NCBI RefSeq assembly: GCF_050589605.1
Contig: NZ_JBNGOO010000008.1
Reading direction: 5' to 3' (one strand)
Source of the DNA: Granulosicoccus sp947495035
GTDB lineage: Bacteria > Pseudomonadota > Gammaproteobacteria > Granulosicoccales > Granulosicoccaceae
DNA: 64,000 nucleotides
Made by a program: the position numbers and the translations under genes
Part shown: positions 35,289-43,865 of the stretch, piece by piece
Numbering within the stretch: position 1 is the stretch's first letter
Layout of the letters: each line of letters starts with the position of its first letter
Notes under the pieces: model-generated
Databases searched by the model: none
Told to the model about the DNA's origin: nothing
What the model saw: only the letters and a program-made list of their open reading frames with translations

Positions 35289-35318
35289 CAAAAAAGCCCG
35301 GACAGTGCCGGGCTTTTT
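35289..35318. terminator. Bidirectional Rho-independent terminator after rpmG
   Basis: AGCCCGG-ACAGT-GCCGGGCT flanked by seven A on the left and five T on the right. The A-run serves the minus-strand rpmB-rpmG transcript; the T-run could stop desaturase readthrough. Confidence 0.85.
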
Positions 35319-35343
35319 CGCATACATCCGGAAGGATCGGAAA

Positions 35344-35499
35344 TTACTTGATCTTTGCTTCCTTGTACATGACGTGCTTGCGAACGACTGGATCGAATTT
35401 CTTCATTTCCAGCTTGCCTGTCATGGTTCGCTTGTTCTTGGATGTGGTGTAGAAATGTCCGGTGCCTGCTGAGGACACCATCTTGATCTTGTCTCGCAT
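35344..35499 (-). CDS. rpmG: 50S ribosomal protein L33
   Basis: Fifty-one residues beginning MRDKIKMVSSAGTGHFYTTS and ending VMYKEAKIK. This is the Cys-free form of L33, with the conserved YTTSKNKR and KFDPVVRKHV segments. It follows rpmB on the same strand after a 56-base gap, the usual rpmBG order, and is followed by an intrinsic terminator. Confidence 0.96.
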   Translation of the reverse strand: MRDKIKMVSSAGTGHFYTTSKNKRTMTGKLEMKKFDPVVRKHVMYKEAKIK

Positions 35500-35555
35500 G
35501 ATTCAGATTCGGTTGGGGCTCGTTTGCAAAGGCGCAGAGCAAAAAGGACGGTGGC

Positions 35556-35792
35556 TTATACTTTCTCGCCGCGTGAACGCAGTTCCTGGAGAACCGTGTC
35601 GATGCCGCGCTTGTCGATAATGCGCATGCCGCTGGAAGATACTCGCAGGGATACAAACCGCTTTTCAGCAGCGACCCAGAAACGATGGGTGTGCAGATTG
35701 GGCAGGAAACGGCGCTTGCGCCGATTCTTGGCGTGCGACACGTTATTACCTGACATTGGGCTCTTGCCGGTGACCTGGCAGACTCTGGACAT
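35556..35792 (-). CDS. rpmB: 50S ribosomal protein L28
   Basis: A 78-residue protein starting MSRVCQVTGKSPMSGNNVSH with the family sequences NRRKRRFLPNLHTHRFW and SSSGMRIIDKRGID. It is the first gene of the rpmB-rpmG operon and diverges from folB across 107-119 bases that must contain both promoters. Confidence 0.97.
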   Translation of the reverse strand: MSRVCQVTGKSPMSGNNVSHAKNRRKRRFLPNLHTHRFWVAAEKRFVSLRVSSSGMRIIDKRGIDTVLQELRSRGEKV

Positions 35793-35911
35793 GCGAAACT
35801 ACTCCGAATAAGGATTGTACTGCGCTTAGCCTGCGAAGTGTAGCGAATACCTGGCCAGTTCTCAAGGGGGCGAGGCCGACTATTTTCACATTAACGGAAA
35901 TGAAACGTAAA

Positions 35912-36274
35912 ATGGATCGCATATTCATCAGGAATCTGCAGATAGACACCGTTATCGGCATCTATGACTGGGAACGTATCCGGCGTCAGCGAGTGGTGAT
36001 CGATCTGGAGATGTCGGCTGATGTGGTGCGTGCCGCCAATGCGGAAGATGTGGCATCCACCCTTAACTACAAGACATTGTCGGACGAACTGGTGAACCAC
36101 ATCGAAAACAGTGAATTCCAGCTGATCGAAACCCTGGCCGAGAGCGTCACGCGCATCATCAGAGAGGATTTCGGGGTGCAGTGGGTGAAACTGACCCTGC
36201 ACAAACCCGACGCTCTGTCCGGCAATACCGATGTCGGCGTCATCATCGAACGGGGGGAGCGACCTGATGACTGA
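35912..36274 (+). CDS. folB: Dihydroneopterin aldolase
   Basis: FolB cleaves dihydroneopterin to 6-hydroxymethyl-dihydropterin and glycolaldehyde in folate synthesis. The protein begins MDRIFIRNLQIDTVIGIYDWER, the normal family start, which favours the ATG at 35912 over 35900. Catalytic residues are in NYKTLSDELVNHIENSEFQLIETLAE and the C-terminal LHKPDALSGNTDVGVIIER, with Lys in the KPDA motif. It overlaps the methyltransferase gene by eight bases. Confidence 0.93.
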   Translation: MDRIFIRNLQIDTVIGIYDWERIRRQRVVIDLEMSADVVRAANAEDVASTLNYKTLSDELVNHIENSEFQLIETLAESVTRIIREDFGVQWVKLTLHKPDALSGNTDVGVIIERGERPDD

Positions 36275-37424
36275 GCTGCCCGAACCGGATGCCACAGCGC
36301 TGGCGCACAGTGAACGCCTGCGACAGCAGCTGATCGAGCGCATGCGGCAGCAAGGCATGTTGTCCTTTGCCGAATACATGGAACAGGTACTTTACGAACC
36401 GGGACTGGGCTATTACATGGCCGGAGCGGCCAAGTTCGGCGATGAAGGTGACTTCATCACGGCTCCGGAGGTCTCGCCGCTGTTCGGGGCTGCGCTGGCC
36501 AACGAGTTGCGAGGCGTGCTGGTGCACACCGGTGGCGGTATCCTGGAATTCGGTGCCGGTAGCGGCAAGTTGGCACTGAGCATTCTGCAGGCCCTGTCCG
36601 ACGTCGAGGAACTGACCTATACCATCCTGGAGCCCAGTGCCGAGCTGGTCAACCGACAGCAGCGCTTGCTTGGCGATGCGCTGGATGCGTCGCTATTCCG
36701 GAAGGTTCGCTGGGTGAGCACGCTGCCGGAATCGTTTACCGGTGCCATCGTGGCCAACGAAGTCATGGATGCCTTGCCGGTGGAGCGCTTTCGCAAGCAG
36801 GAAGATGGGGTCGTCCAGCTCTGCGTCGATGAGCACCTGGCAACGGCGGCACGACCCGCCGGTGACGCTCTGCGCGAGGCCGTGCTTGCCATCGAGAATG
36901 ATCTGGGAGAGCCACTGCCCGATGGTTATCAATCGGAAGTGTGTCTGTTGCTGAAGCCCTGGCTGGCCAGTCTGGCGCAGACGCTGGCGCAAGGCGTGGT
37001 GCTGCTGATCGATTACGGCTATCCGCGTCGTGAATACTATCTGCCGGAGCGAATGCAGGGGACCCTGGCCTGTTATTACAGGCACAGGACTCATGACGAT
37101 CCGTTTCGCTGGCCAGGCCTGCAGGACATCACGGCGCATGTGGATTTCACCGCAGTGGCCGAAGCGGCGGTGCACCAGGAGCTTGATCTGCTGGGCTATG
37201 CGTCCCAATCCGCCTTTCTTCTGGACAATCGCCTGCTGGAACTGACCGAGCGTGAAAGTGTGCAAAGCACTGGCGAAATGCAACGCGTCAGCCTGGCTCG
37301 AGCGGTCAAGACACTGACCCTTCCTGGCGAAATGGGCGAACGGTTTCAGGTAATGGCGTTGGGTAGAGGCTATGATCTGCGCCTTCAGGGGTTCAGCTCG
37401 CAGGATCTGTCCTACCGGCTGTAG
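36267..37424 (+). CDS. SAM-dependent methyltransferase of the MidA/NDUFAF7 (DUF185) family
   Basis: A 385-residue protein related to mitochondrial NDUFAF7 (an arginine methyltransferase for complex I). It has the family start FAEYMEQVLYEPGLGYYMAG, the segment FGDEGDFITAPEVSPLFGAAL, the SAM-binding LEFGAGSGKLALSIL, and GAIVANEVMDALPVERF. The ATG at 36267 overlaps folB out of frame, so the two are coupled. The bacterial substrate is unknown; complex I genes are not in the window. Confidence 0.88.
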   Translation: MTELPEPDATALAHSERLRQQLIERMRQQGMLSFAEYMEQVLYEPGLGYYMAGAAKFGDEGDFITAPEVSPLFGAALANELRGVLVHTGGGILEFGAGSGKLALSILQALSDVEELTYTILEPSAELVNRQQRLLGDALDASLFRKVRWVSTLPESFTGAIVANEVMDALPVERFRKQEDGVVQLCVDEHLATAARPAGDALREAVLAIENDLGEPLPDGYQSEVCLLLKPWLASLAQTLAQGVVLLIDYGYPRREYYLPERMQGTLACYYRHRTHDDPFRWPGLQDITAHVDFTAVAEAAVHQELDLLGYASQSAFLLDNRLLELTERESVQSTGEMQRVSLARAVKTLTLPGEMGERFQVMALGRGYDLRLQGFSSQDLSYRL

Positions 37425-37493
37425 GCTCCCTTCCCATTGGCAGTCGCTCATGCGCGGTACGGAACCGGCGCATGACATCAGGGTTCGTCTCAC

Positions 37494-38300
37494 ATGGAAT
37501 TAATGCATATCATCTGGCTGGCTCTGGTGCAGGGGCTGACCGAATTTCTACCGGTGTCCAGTTCGGCCCATCTGATTCTCGTACCGAGTCTGCTTGGCTG
37601 GCCGGATCAGGGACTGGCCTTCGATGTGGCCGTGCACCTGGGCACTCTGATCGCCGTGGTTGCCTATTTCCGCCGCGATATCGTCACCCTGTTTCTGGCC
37701 TGGGTGGAATCCATGACTCGCCGCCAGATGAGTGCCGAGGCCCGGCTGGCCTGGGGAGTCATCCTGGGAACCGTGCCAGCCGGTCTGGTTGGTCTGGCGT
37801 TCAAGGACTACATCGAAGTGTATCTGCGCTCACCGCTGGTGATTGCCACGACAACCATCGTCTTCGGCCTGCTGTTGTGGGTGGCTGACAAGCGCAGCAA
37901 GCTGGTTCGATCGGAATACACACTGGGCTGGCAGGATTTTCTGGTCATCGGCGGCGCGCAGGCTCTGGCGCTGATTCCCGGAACATCACGCTCGGGCATT
38001 ACCATCACGGCCGGGCTGCTGCTGGGCCTGACACGGGAGGCAGCGGCGCGTTATTCCTTCCTGCTCTCCATTCCCATCATCGTGCTCTCGGGGCTCAGCG
38101 TGACCAAGGATCTGGTGGAGTCCACCGTGCCCGTCGACTGGCAGGCACTGTTTCTGGGTACGCTGATTGCGGCCATCAGCGCCTTTGTCTGTATCCACTA
38201 CTTTCTGGCGTTCATCAACCGTATCGGCATGACACCTTTCGTGATCTATCGCCTGCTGCTGGGTGTCTTGCTGTTCTGGGTCTTCGCTGTCGCAGTCTGA
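37494..38300 (+). CDS. uppP: Undecaprenyl-diphosphatase UppP (BacA)
   Basis: UppP recycles the lipid carrier undecaprenyl diphosphate to the monophosphate for peptidoglycan synthesis and gives mild bacitracin resistance. The 268-residue membrane protein has both signature motifs: QGLTEFLPVSSSAHLIL with the catalytic Glu and Ser-rich loop at the N-terminus, and LIPGTSRSGITITAGLLLGL with the Arg-Ser-Gly in the second half. About eight helices are visible. Confidence 0.96.
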   Translation: MELMHIIWLALVQGLTEFLPVSSSAHLILVPSLLGWPDQGLAFDVAVHLGTLIAVVAYFRRDIVTLFLAWVESMTRRQMSAEARLAWGVILGTVPAGLVGLAFKDYIEVYLRSPLVIATTTIVFGLLLWVADKRSKLVRSEYTLGWQDFLVIGGAQALALIPGTSRSGITITAGLLLGLTREAAARYSFLLSIPIIVLSGLSVTKDLVESTVPVDWQALFLGTLIAAISAFVCIHYFLAFINRIGMTPFVIYRLLLGVLLFWVFAVAV

Positions 38301-38405
38301 ACGGACGGCTGACAGGTTCAGGGCATGGTCTTCGGCTTGCGCAAGGCCTGGCCTGGCAGAAGCGACAAAACGAGACTTCATCCGAACACTGCCCTGTTTG
38401 CAGGT

Positions 38406-38783
38406 TCAGGGAGACGGGACTGCCAGTTCGAGGGTCTTGCCCCCCAGGCCATGTACGGAATCATGCGCCTGCAGCCGAATGACGCTGATACCTTCGGGCA
38501 ATGTCAGTGTCAATGACCGGGTAAAGGGTTGCTCGTTTTCATGGGGATGGGCCAGTTCCCGGCTGCCGAGCACCCGGCCATCGGCAGCCAGAACATCCCA
38601 GCGGTCCGCGTAGTGGTCCCAGCCTTCGTCGGCATGCAACACGGTTGCGTCGATTCGGTAACGGTTATCCCCCAGTGCGGTAACCTTGCCGTCGACGACA
38701 TCGGCTTCTCCGGCGTTGGCTGCTCCGATCAGGGCGGCCAGGCCCAATGCCAGCAAGGCAGGTGCTTTTGCATTTATCATCAT
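38406..38783 (-). CDS. Small exported protein of unknown function
   Basis: A 125-residue protein with a signal peptide (APALLALGLAALIGAANA, cleavage expected after Ala24). The mature part is a likely beta-sandwich with SLTLTLPEGISVIRLQAHDSVHGLGGKTLELAVP at its C-terminus; the DSVHGxGGKT run looks like a family signature, but I do not recognise the family. It is encoded alone between convergent uppP and a divergent small membrane protein gene. Role unknown; periplasmic location is inferred. Confidence 0.7.
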   Translation of the reverse strand: MMINAKAPALLALGLAALIGAANAGEADVVDGKVTALGDNRYRIDATVLHADEGWDHYADRWDVLAADGRVLGSRELAHPHENEQPFTRSLTLTLPEGISVIRLQAHDSVHGLGGKTLELAVPSP

Positions 38784-38916
38784 GATTATCTGAATGTTTC
38801 GTCGTATCCCGAGTCCTAACCCTACCGTATAACCATATCGCCCATGGCAGTCCGATTATTGTAGAGTTCTCGATTTGAGTTCAGTCGTTGTTCGCGGAGG
38901 CAAGGCCATCACTACC

Positions 38917-39249
38917 ATGACAAGAAATTTTCTCGGAAATTCAACCGTCGCAGGCCCGGTAACGCAATTTGCCTTGCTGCTGGTGCCTATGGTCATGAGC
39001 TGTTTCTTCGTCGTTTACGCCATGGCCGGCTGGGTCATCGATGGTCGAGACCGCTTGAACTGGGCAGTGGAGGCGCTGACAGTCAGTGTATGGGTGGCAC
39101 TATCCATGTTGGCCTTCAATGGCCTGGTTATCGCTTATACCCGTTGGCGTGGCGGAAGCTGGTGGCATCCTTTGATTGTTTCCAGCATTGGCCATATGGT
39201 CTTGTCGGTCCTGATGACACTGTCAGTGTTCATCACCGTCAGATTGTAA
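38917..39249 (+). CDS. Small membrane protein of unknown function
   Basis: A 110-residue protein with three predicted helices: FALLLVPMVMSCFFVVYAMAG, the segment WAVEALTVSVWVALSMLAFNGLVIAY, and LIVSSIGHMVLSVLMTLSVFITV. No motif was recognised. The frame is open to a TTG at 38875; GGAGG at 38896 is somewhat far from the ATG at 38917. It precedes a VanZ-like gene by 88 bases and may be co-transcribed with it. Confidence 0.65.
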   Translation: MTRNFLGNSTVAGPVTQFALLLVPMVMSCFFVVYAMAGWVIDGRDRLNWAVEALTVSVWVALSMLAFNGLVIAYTRWRGGSWWHPLIVSSIGHMVLSVLMTLSVFITVRL

Positions 39250-39337
39250 GCGGCGTTTCATCCGCTGCGCGCCTTCTGGCGGGCAGAAACAGGCCGGGCC
39301 GGACGCGCCCTTCAGCCAAGAGGTAGATGATTACCAC

Positions 39338-39778
39338 ATGAGTTTCGATTTCACGCCCAGAGCGATGCTGTCCGTCAGACATCTGCGTTATCGACGGCTG
39401 TGGATAGCCGTGGGTGTCGCGCTGATCCTGATGGTCGCCATCGCCTCGATGATCACGATCCCGGCACCGCTCAAGGTGGTGATGATGAAGGACAAGCTGA
39501 TGCATACCCTGGCCTATGCGGGTCTGATGGGCTGGTTCGCGCAGATCTACCGGCATGACCTGACCCGACTACTGCTGGCAGTGGGGCTGGTGCTCATGGG
39601 GGTCGGGATCGAGTATCTGCAGGGCATGACCACCACGCGTCATTTCGATGTGCTGGATATGGTTGCCAACACATCGGGCGTCGTACTGGCCTGGGCCCTG
39701 GCCTATACCTGGGTGGGTACCTTGCTGGCGCGATTCGAGGGCCTGTTCAGTCGCTCCACCGTACACTCCAGCAGTTGA
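39338..39778 (+). CDS. VanZ-like family membrane protein
   Basis: A 146-residue protein with four helices and the VanZ-like pattern: DKLMHTLAYAGLMGWFAQIY, LMGVGIEYLQGMTTTRHFDVLDMVANTSGVVLAW, including the conserved E-x-x-Q and DxxDxxAN-type residues. VanZ itself lowers teicoplanin binding in enterococci, but gammaproteobacterial members have no proven function. Confidence 0.85.
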   Translation: MSFDFTPRAMLSVRHLRYRRLWIAVGVALILMVAIASMITIPAPLKVVMMKDKLMHTLAYAGLMGWFAQIYRHDLTRLLLAVGLVLMGVGIEYLQGMTTTRHFDVLDMVANTSGVVLAWALAYTWVGTLLARFEGLFSRSTVHSSS

Positions 39779-39814
39779 GGCAGTTCATTCCGTCCTGCAG
39801 GTATCTGTGCTCAT

Positions 39815-41059
39815 TCAATCCTGTGCGTTACTGCCCGGCTTTTGCGTCAGCCACTGACTGATGGCTCGGGTTCTGGCCTCGGTGATTCGCTCGGCAATGG
39901 TCGACTTGTCCGTTGTCTCACGGGCAATGGCCGCACTGTCAACTTTCCTGAAGACTTCCGCCACGTTGCGCAGGAAGTCGGCCTGAGGGTATTCACCTTC
40001 TTCGTGACCCAGGCGGCCGCGAGCATCGGCCTCACACACCTGCAGGTACTGATCGAATCGTTCGGGCTTGCGTACCACATCCATCGTCTGCATCAGGCTG
40101 GTCAGCTTGCCTGGTGTCAGATCGCGAGCTCGGTGAGAATGTGTGTGCCAGCGTGCGGTCAATACGCCCAGGTCTCTTGTCTTGCGCGGAACGCGCAGAC
40201 GCTCGCACAGCGCTTCGGTCAATGCGGCGCCACGCTTTTCATGTCCATGATGAGAGGGCAGGATATCGACCGGTGTCGTGGCCTTGCCCAGATCGTGGCA
40301 CAAGGCGGCAAAGCGTACATCCAGTTGCTCGCTGCCGAGTGATGCCTGCTGCAGCACCATCAGGGTGTGAATACCGCTATCGATCTCCGGATGCCATCGA
40401 GCGGGTTGGGGCACACCGAACAGGGCGTCCACTTCCGGCAGTACAACGGCCAGGGCACCGCAGTCGCGTAGAGCACGGATGAAGGCATCGGGTGAGCGGG
40501 CCTGCAGGGCACCACTCATTTCCTGCCAGACACGTTCGGCGACCAGATTGTCCGTTTCGCCCTCGCGCACCATGTGGCGCATGAGCTCCAGGGTTTCATC
40601 GGCAATGGTGAATCCCAGATGACTGAAGCGCGCCATGAAGCGAGCTACCCGCAGAATGCGAACAGGGTCTTCGACAAAGGCTTGCGAGACGTGTCTCAGC
40701 ACCCGGTTCTCGATGTCCTGTCTGCCATTGTACGGATCCACCAGCTCGCCGTCATCGCGTTGCGCTATCGCGTTGATGGTGAGGTCGCGACGGCTCAGGT
40801 CCTCCTCGAGCGTCACGCTCGAATCTGTCGAGAACTCGAAGCCGTGGTAGCCGGGTCCGGTCTTGCGTTCCAGGCGAGCCAGCGCATATTCCTCGTGACT
40901 CTCCGGGTGCAGGAAGACCGGGAAGTCCTTGCCGACGGACCTGAAGCCGGCCTGCAGCATTTCGGCAGGCGTGCTGCCCACGACCACCCAGTCGCGATCG
41001 ATGACTGGAAGTCCAAGCAGGTGATCGCGCACCGCACCTCCAACCAGGTAGTGTTTCAT
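39815..41059 (-). CDS. cca: Multifunctional CCA tRNA nucleotidyltransferase
   Basis: Cca adds or repairs the 3' CCA end of tRNAs. The 414-residue class II enzyme has YLVGGAVRDHLLGLPVIDRDWVVVG with the catalytic DxD, EEDLSRRDLTINAIA, the B/A-type segment RILRVARFMARF with template residues ExxR nearby, and a C-terminal HD phosphohydrolase domain (FAALCHDLGKATTP and HERR-like GHEKRGAAL), so it is the gammaproteobacterial multifunctional form with phosphatase and 2',3'-phosphodiesterase potential. Confidence 0.96.
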   Translation of the reverse strand: MKHYLVGGAVRDHLLGLPVIDRDWVVVGSTPAEMLQAGFRSVGKDFPVFLHPESHEEYALARLERKTGPGYHGFEFSTDSSVTLEEDLSRRDLTINAIAQRDDGELVDPYNGRQDIENRVLRHVSQAFVEDPVRILRVARFMARFSHLGFTIADETLELMRHMVREGETDNLVAERVWQEMSGALQARSPDAFIRALRDCGALAVVLPEVDALFGVPQPARWHPEIDSGIHTLMVLQQASLGSEQLDVRFAALCHDLGKATTPVDILPSHHGHEKRGAALTEALCERLRVPRKTRDLGVLTARWHTHSHRARDLTPGKLTSLMQTMDVVRKPERFDQYLQVCEADARGRLGHEEGEYPQADFLRNVAEVFRKVDSAAIARETTDKSTIAERITEARTRAISQWLTQKPGSNAQD

Positions 41060-41138
41060 GACGTCGTGTTGCGAATTGCGGGCATGTACTGAATGTTACA
41101 CTGCCGCCCATCCCCGGAAGCTGCTCGACTTCTCGTAG

Positions 41139-42221
41139 ATGCGAATCAATCGTCTGGTCCCCGCCTGTCTGTTGGCAGCCACTGTTGCCGTACTGGGTGG
41201 CTGTAGCAATGTGGGCTACTACTCACAGGCCGTCGGCGGTCATGTCAGATTGATGCTGGCCAGGGAGCCCATCGACAAGCTGCTGGCTGACGCCACCACC
41301 TCGGAAGAGCTGCGCGGCAAGCTGCGCACGCTGGTCGATGCACGCCAGTTTGCCGTCGAGCGTCTGCAACTGCCGGACAACGACAGCTATGACAGCTATG
41401 TGGAAACCGGGCGTGATGCGGTTACCTGGAACGTGGTGGCAGCCGGGGAGTTTTCCCTGCAGGCCAGAACCTGGTGCTTCCCGGTCGCCGGTTGCGTCAG
41501 TTATCGGGGTTATTTCGACAAGGCGGATGCCGAAGCGTACGCCGCGCAATTGGCGGCAGAAGACTACGATGTCTCGGTGGGTGGGGCATCGGCCTATTCG
41601 ACACTGGGCTGGTTCGATGACCCGGTTCTGGACACCATGCTGCGGGGCACGGATGTACGCTTTGTGGGCACTCTGTTCCATGAGCTGGCGCATCAGGTGC
41701 TCTACGTCAAGGACGACAGCAATTTCAATGAGGCCTTTGCCACCTTCGTGGAGCAGCAGGGTGTGCGGCAGTGGCTGGCCGAACGAGGCGAAAGCGAGCG
41801 TATCGAGGCCTACAATGCGTCACAGCAGCGTGTGGTCGACTTTCTGGGCTTGCTCAGACAGACCCGGGACGAGTTGCAGGCGCTGTACGCGCAGGACTTG
41901 CCGGATGCGGCGATGCGCACGGCCAAACAGGCTACGTTCGACAACATGCGCGATGCCTATGACTTGCTCAAACAGCAATGGGGGGGCTATGCCGGTTACG
42001 ACAACTGGTTCCGGCGTGAACTGAACAACGCTCGCCTGGTGGCCGTATCCACCTATCGGCGTGACGTGCCTGCCTTTCAGGCCATGTACGAGGAAGCGGG
42101 GCAGGACATGTCTGCCTTCTACGAACTGGCACGGCGGGTTGGCAAGCTGCCGTACAAGGAACGGCGCAGCCGCATTGCGGAATATGATGCCAAGGCGGCC
42201 GGCAAGCTTGACAGCCCGTGA
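41139..42221 (+). CDS. Lipoprotein zinc aminopeptidase-like protein (PF10023-type)
   Basis: A 360-residue protein with a lipoprotein signal (LVPACLLAATVAVLGGCSN, lipidated Cys22). The zinc motif HELAHQ lies near residue 187 within VGTLFHELAHQVLYVKDDSNFNEAFATFVEQQG, where the downstream Glu (NEAF) would be the third ligand. These features fit the family of putative aminopeptidases common in gammaproteobacteria. Its substrate is unknown. It is divergent from cca and precedes the cobalamin riboswitch. Confidence 0.85.
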   Translation: MRINRLVPACLLAATVAVLGGCSNVGYYSQAVGGHVRLMLAREPIDKLLADATTSEELRGKLRTLVDARQFAVERLQLPDNDSYDSYVETGRDAVTWNVVAAGEFSLQARTWCFPVAGCVSYRGYFDKADAEAYAAQLAAEDYDVSVGGASAYSTLGWFDDPVLDTMLRGTDVRFVGTLFHELAHQVLYVKDDSNFNEAFATFVEQQGVRQWLAERGESERIEAYNASQQRVVDFLGLLRQTRDELQALYAQDLPDAAMRTAKQATFDNMRDAYDLLKQQWGGYAGYDNWFRRELNNARLVAVSTYRRDVPAFQAMYEEAGQDMSAFYELARRVGKLPYKERRSRIAEYDAKAAGKLDSP

Positions 42222-42277
42222 TGCACTTCCAATAATGGTACAGCGGATGCACCCTGGTGGTGTGTCTGCACGATGTG

Positions 42278-42457
42278 ATGGTTCCCGTCGTCGGCATGAC
42301 TCGGGATGAAAAGGGAACACGGTGAGGCCTCTTAGCTGTTGGCCAATTCCATGACTGCCCCCGCAACTGTAAGTGGTGAGTTGATCCGAACAATCCCACT
42401 GGGTACGGCACCCGGGAAGGGTCGGTAAACGTTGAACCACAAGTCAGGAGACCTGCC
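42278..42457 (+). ncRNA. Cobalamin (B12) riboswitch
   Basis: All conserved elements occur in order. AAAGGGAACACGGTGAG is at about 42310-42326, the core CCCCCGCAACTGTAAGTGG box spans 42358-42376, CCCACTGGG about 42394-42402, GGGAAGG 42414-42420, and the closing AGTCAGGAGACCTGCC about 42442-42457. The core box matches the classical B12 box. Adenosyl- or methylcobalamin binding would shut down expression of what follows. Downstream on the same strand is only a small unrecognised gene, not a B12 transporter or synthesis gene. Confidence 0.95.
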
Positions 42458-42507
42458 ATTGCTTGTCAACTCAACCCGGGCGGGGTGCCTCGGTCAGGAG
42501 ATTTGCG

Positions 42508-42591
42508 ATGCCTGTCAGTTTCTTGCCGACACATCCTGAAATTACCTGTCCGGCCATCCGCCCACGAGCGCGGAGGGCGCCATGCAGGTAA
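42508..42591 (+). CDS. Possible 27-residue leader peptide after the riboswitch
   Basis: An ATG with AGGAGA eight bases upstream opens a 27-codon frame (MPVSFLPTHPEITCPAIRPR and on), ending in TAA at 42589-42591. It overlaps the next gene's ATG at 42582 and also gives a TAATG junction with an in-frame ATG at 42591. The good ribosome binding site and coupling geometry suggest it may be translated. It could equally be chance. Confidence 0.35.
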   Translation: MPVSFLPTHPEITCPAIRPRARRAPCR

Positions 42592-42884
42592 TGGATCGGA
42601 TCATTCTCAGACTTATCGAACCGCAGAAAAACCGCGAGGATGCCGTGCTTCTGGGGCGCCTGGGCTTTCTGGAATGGCTGGTGTCGATTCCCGATGACTG
42701 CGATTTCGATGAAGAGCTTCGACTCGCCCATGAGCGCGCCGAACCTCTGAAACTGTCCATGCCGGCAGTGGGTGTTCTGTGCGAGCTGCTGAGCGAGGCT
42801 GGAAAACTGGCGGAATCGCCGACTCCGGCCTCGACCTCACTGGTCAGACGCAAGGGGGCTCGTCGTCGACGCTCGCTGCACTAG
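42582..42884 (+). CDS. Small hypothetical protein downstream of a B12 riboswitch
   Basis: A 100-residue soluble protein of unknown family. GGAGGG five bases before the ATG is the strongest ribosome binding site nearby. The first 75 residues look helical with an acidic middle (LGFLEWLVSIPDDCDFDEELRLAHERAEPL); the tail is very basic (RRKGARRRR). No metal, transport or B12 motif was seen. It is the only + strand gene between the riboswitch and the convergent SDR-type gene, so it is the sole candidate target in the window. Confidence 0.6.
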   Translation: MQVMDRIILRLIEPQKNREDAVLLGRLGFLEWLVSIPDDCDFDEELRLAHERAEPLKLSMPAVGVLCELLSEAGKLAESPTPASTSLVRRKGARRRRSLH

Positions 42885-42917
42885 TCTCGGAAAACCGGAT
42901 CTCGGGGCGCCTCGTGC

Positions 42918-43865
42918 TCAGCGACGGGCCGCAGCACGGTTCTGCTGCAATCGACCTGCCCAGTCCCGCTTGCCCAGATAACGGGGTACCACGGCATCCA
43001 GTGATGTCGGCTGGCGGGCGCAGTCACTGTCACAGACACTCGGCGTCTGCAGGCTGAGGTAATTGTCTCGGCTGAAGGGTTTGCCGGGAACGAACTCCAT
43101 GATGCGAGCCTGCAACCTGGCAGCCCAGTCCGGCAGGCCGATGATGGTGCGCGACAGTCCGGCAGTGTCCGCCGTGTATTGCACCAGTTCCCGCAGCGTG
43201 TAGTCCTGCGGACCACACAGTTGAATGGTGCTGCCGGCAGCCTGAGGGTCGTCGATGGCGGCAATCATGACATCGCAGACATCGCCGATGAACACGGGGG
43301 CCATTCTGGCATCCGGAACCGCCAGAGGAAAAACCGGAAGAGCGCGCAGCAAGCCGGCGAAGCGGTTGAAGAATGCATCGTGCTCGCCGAAGATGATGGA
43401 CGGCTGAAAGATGGTCCATGTCGTATTGCCTGTGTGGGCGCGTACCCGCTGCTCTGCCTCGCCCTTGGTTCTCAGGTATTCGCTGGAGCCCTTGTCCGCA
43501 TCGGCGTTCAGAGCGCTCATGTGCAGATAGTGCCTGACCTCGCCGGCTGCACAGGCATTCAATACCTTGCCGGTCAGCTCTGAATGTGCGCTTGAGAAGC
43601 TGCCCCTGGACTGACTGCCGCCCTCGTTGAGGATGCCGATCAGATTGATCACGGTGTCCGAACCTGCCAGTGCTGCCGTCAGCGCTTCTGCATCGTGCAC
43701 ATCCACTTCCTGTGCATGAACATTGGACATGGTTCGCAATGTGCGAACCCGCTGCGCCCGTCGGGTGAGAACAACGACTTCATCAAATTTCGTGGCCAGG
43801 CGATAGGTCAGCTGAGAGCCGACAAAACCTGATCCGCCCAACAAGGTAACGCGGCGACTGGACAT
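42918..43865 (-). CDS. NAD(P)-binding atypical SDR (complex I NDUFA9-like)
   Basis: A 315-residue Rossmann-fold protein starting MSSRRVTLLGGSGFVGSQLTYRL, with the NAD(P)-binding GGSGFVG, then INLIGILNEGG and the segment EYLRTKGEAEQRVRAHTGNTTWTIFQPSIIFGEHDAFFNRFAGLL, all typical of the NDUFA9/YwnB-like atypical SDRs. The usual catalytic YxxxK reads YLRTK. The ATG at 43865 begins the fold; the frame open to 44012 is not conserved-looking. A ubiquinone-related or chaperone role is known only for the mitochondrial homologue. Confidence 0.88.
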   Translation of the reverse strand: MSSRRVTLLGGSGFVGSQLTYRLATKFDEVVVLTRRAQRVRTLRTMSNVHAQEVDVHDAEALTAALAGSDTVINLIGILNEGGSQSRGSFSSAHSELTGKVLNACAAGEVRHYLHMSALNADADKGSSEYLRTKGEAEQRVRAHTGNTTWTIFQPSIIFGEHDAFFNRFAGLLRALPVFPLAVPDARMAPVFIGDVCDVMIAAIDDPQAAGSTIQLCGPQDYTLRELVQYTADTAGLSRTIIGLPDWAARLQARIMEFVPGKPFSRDNYLSLQTPSVCDSDCARQPTSLDAVVPRYLGKRDWAGRLQQNRAAARR

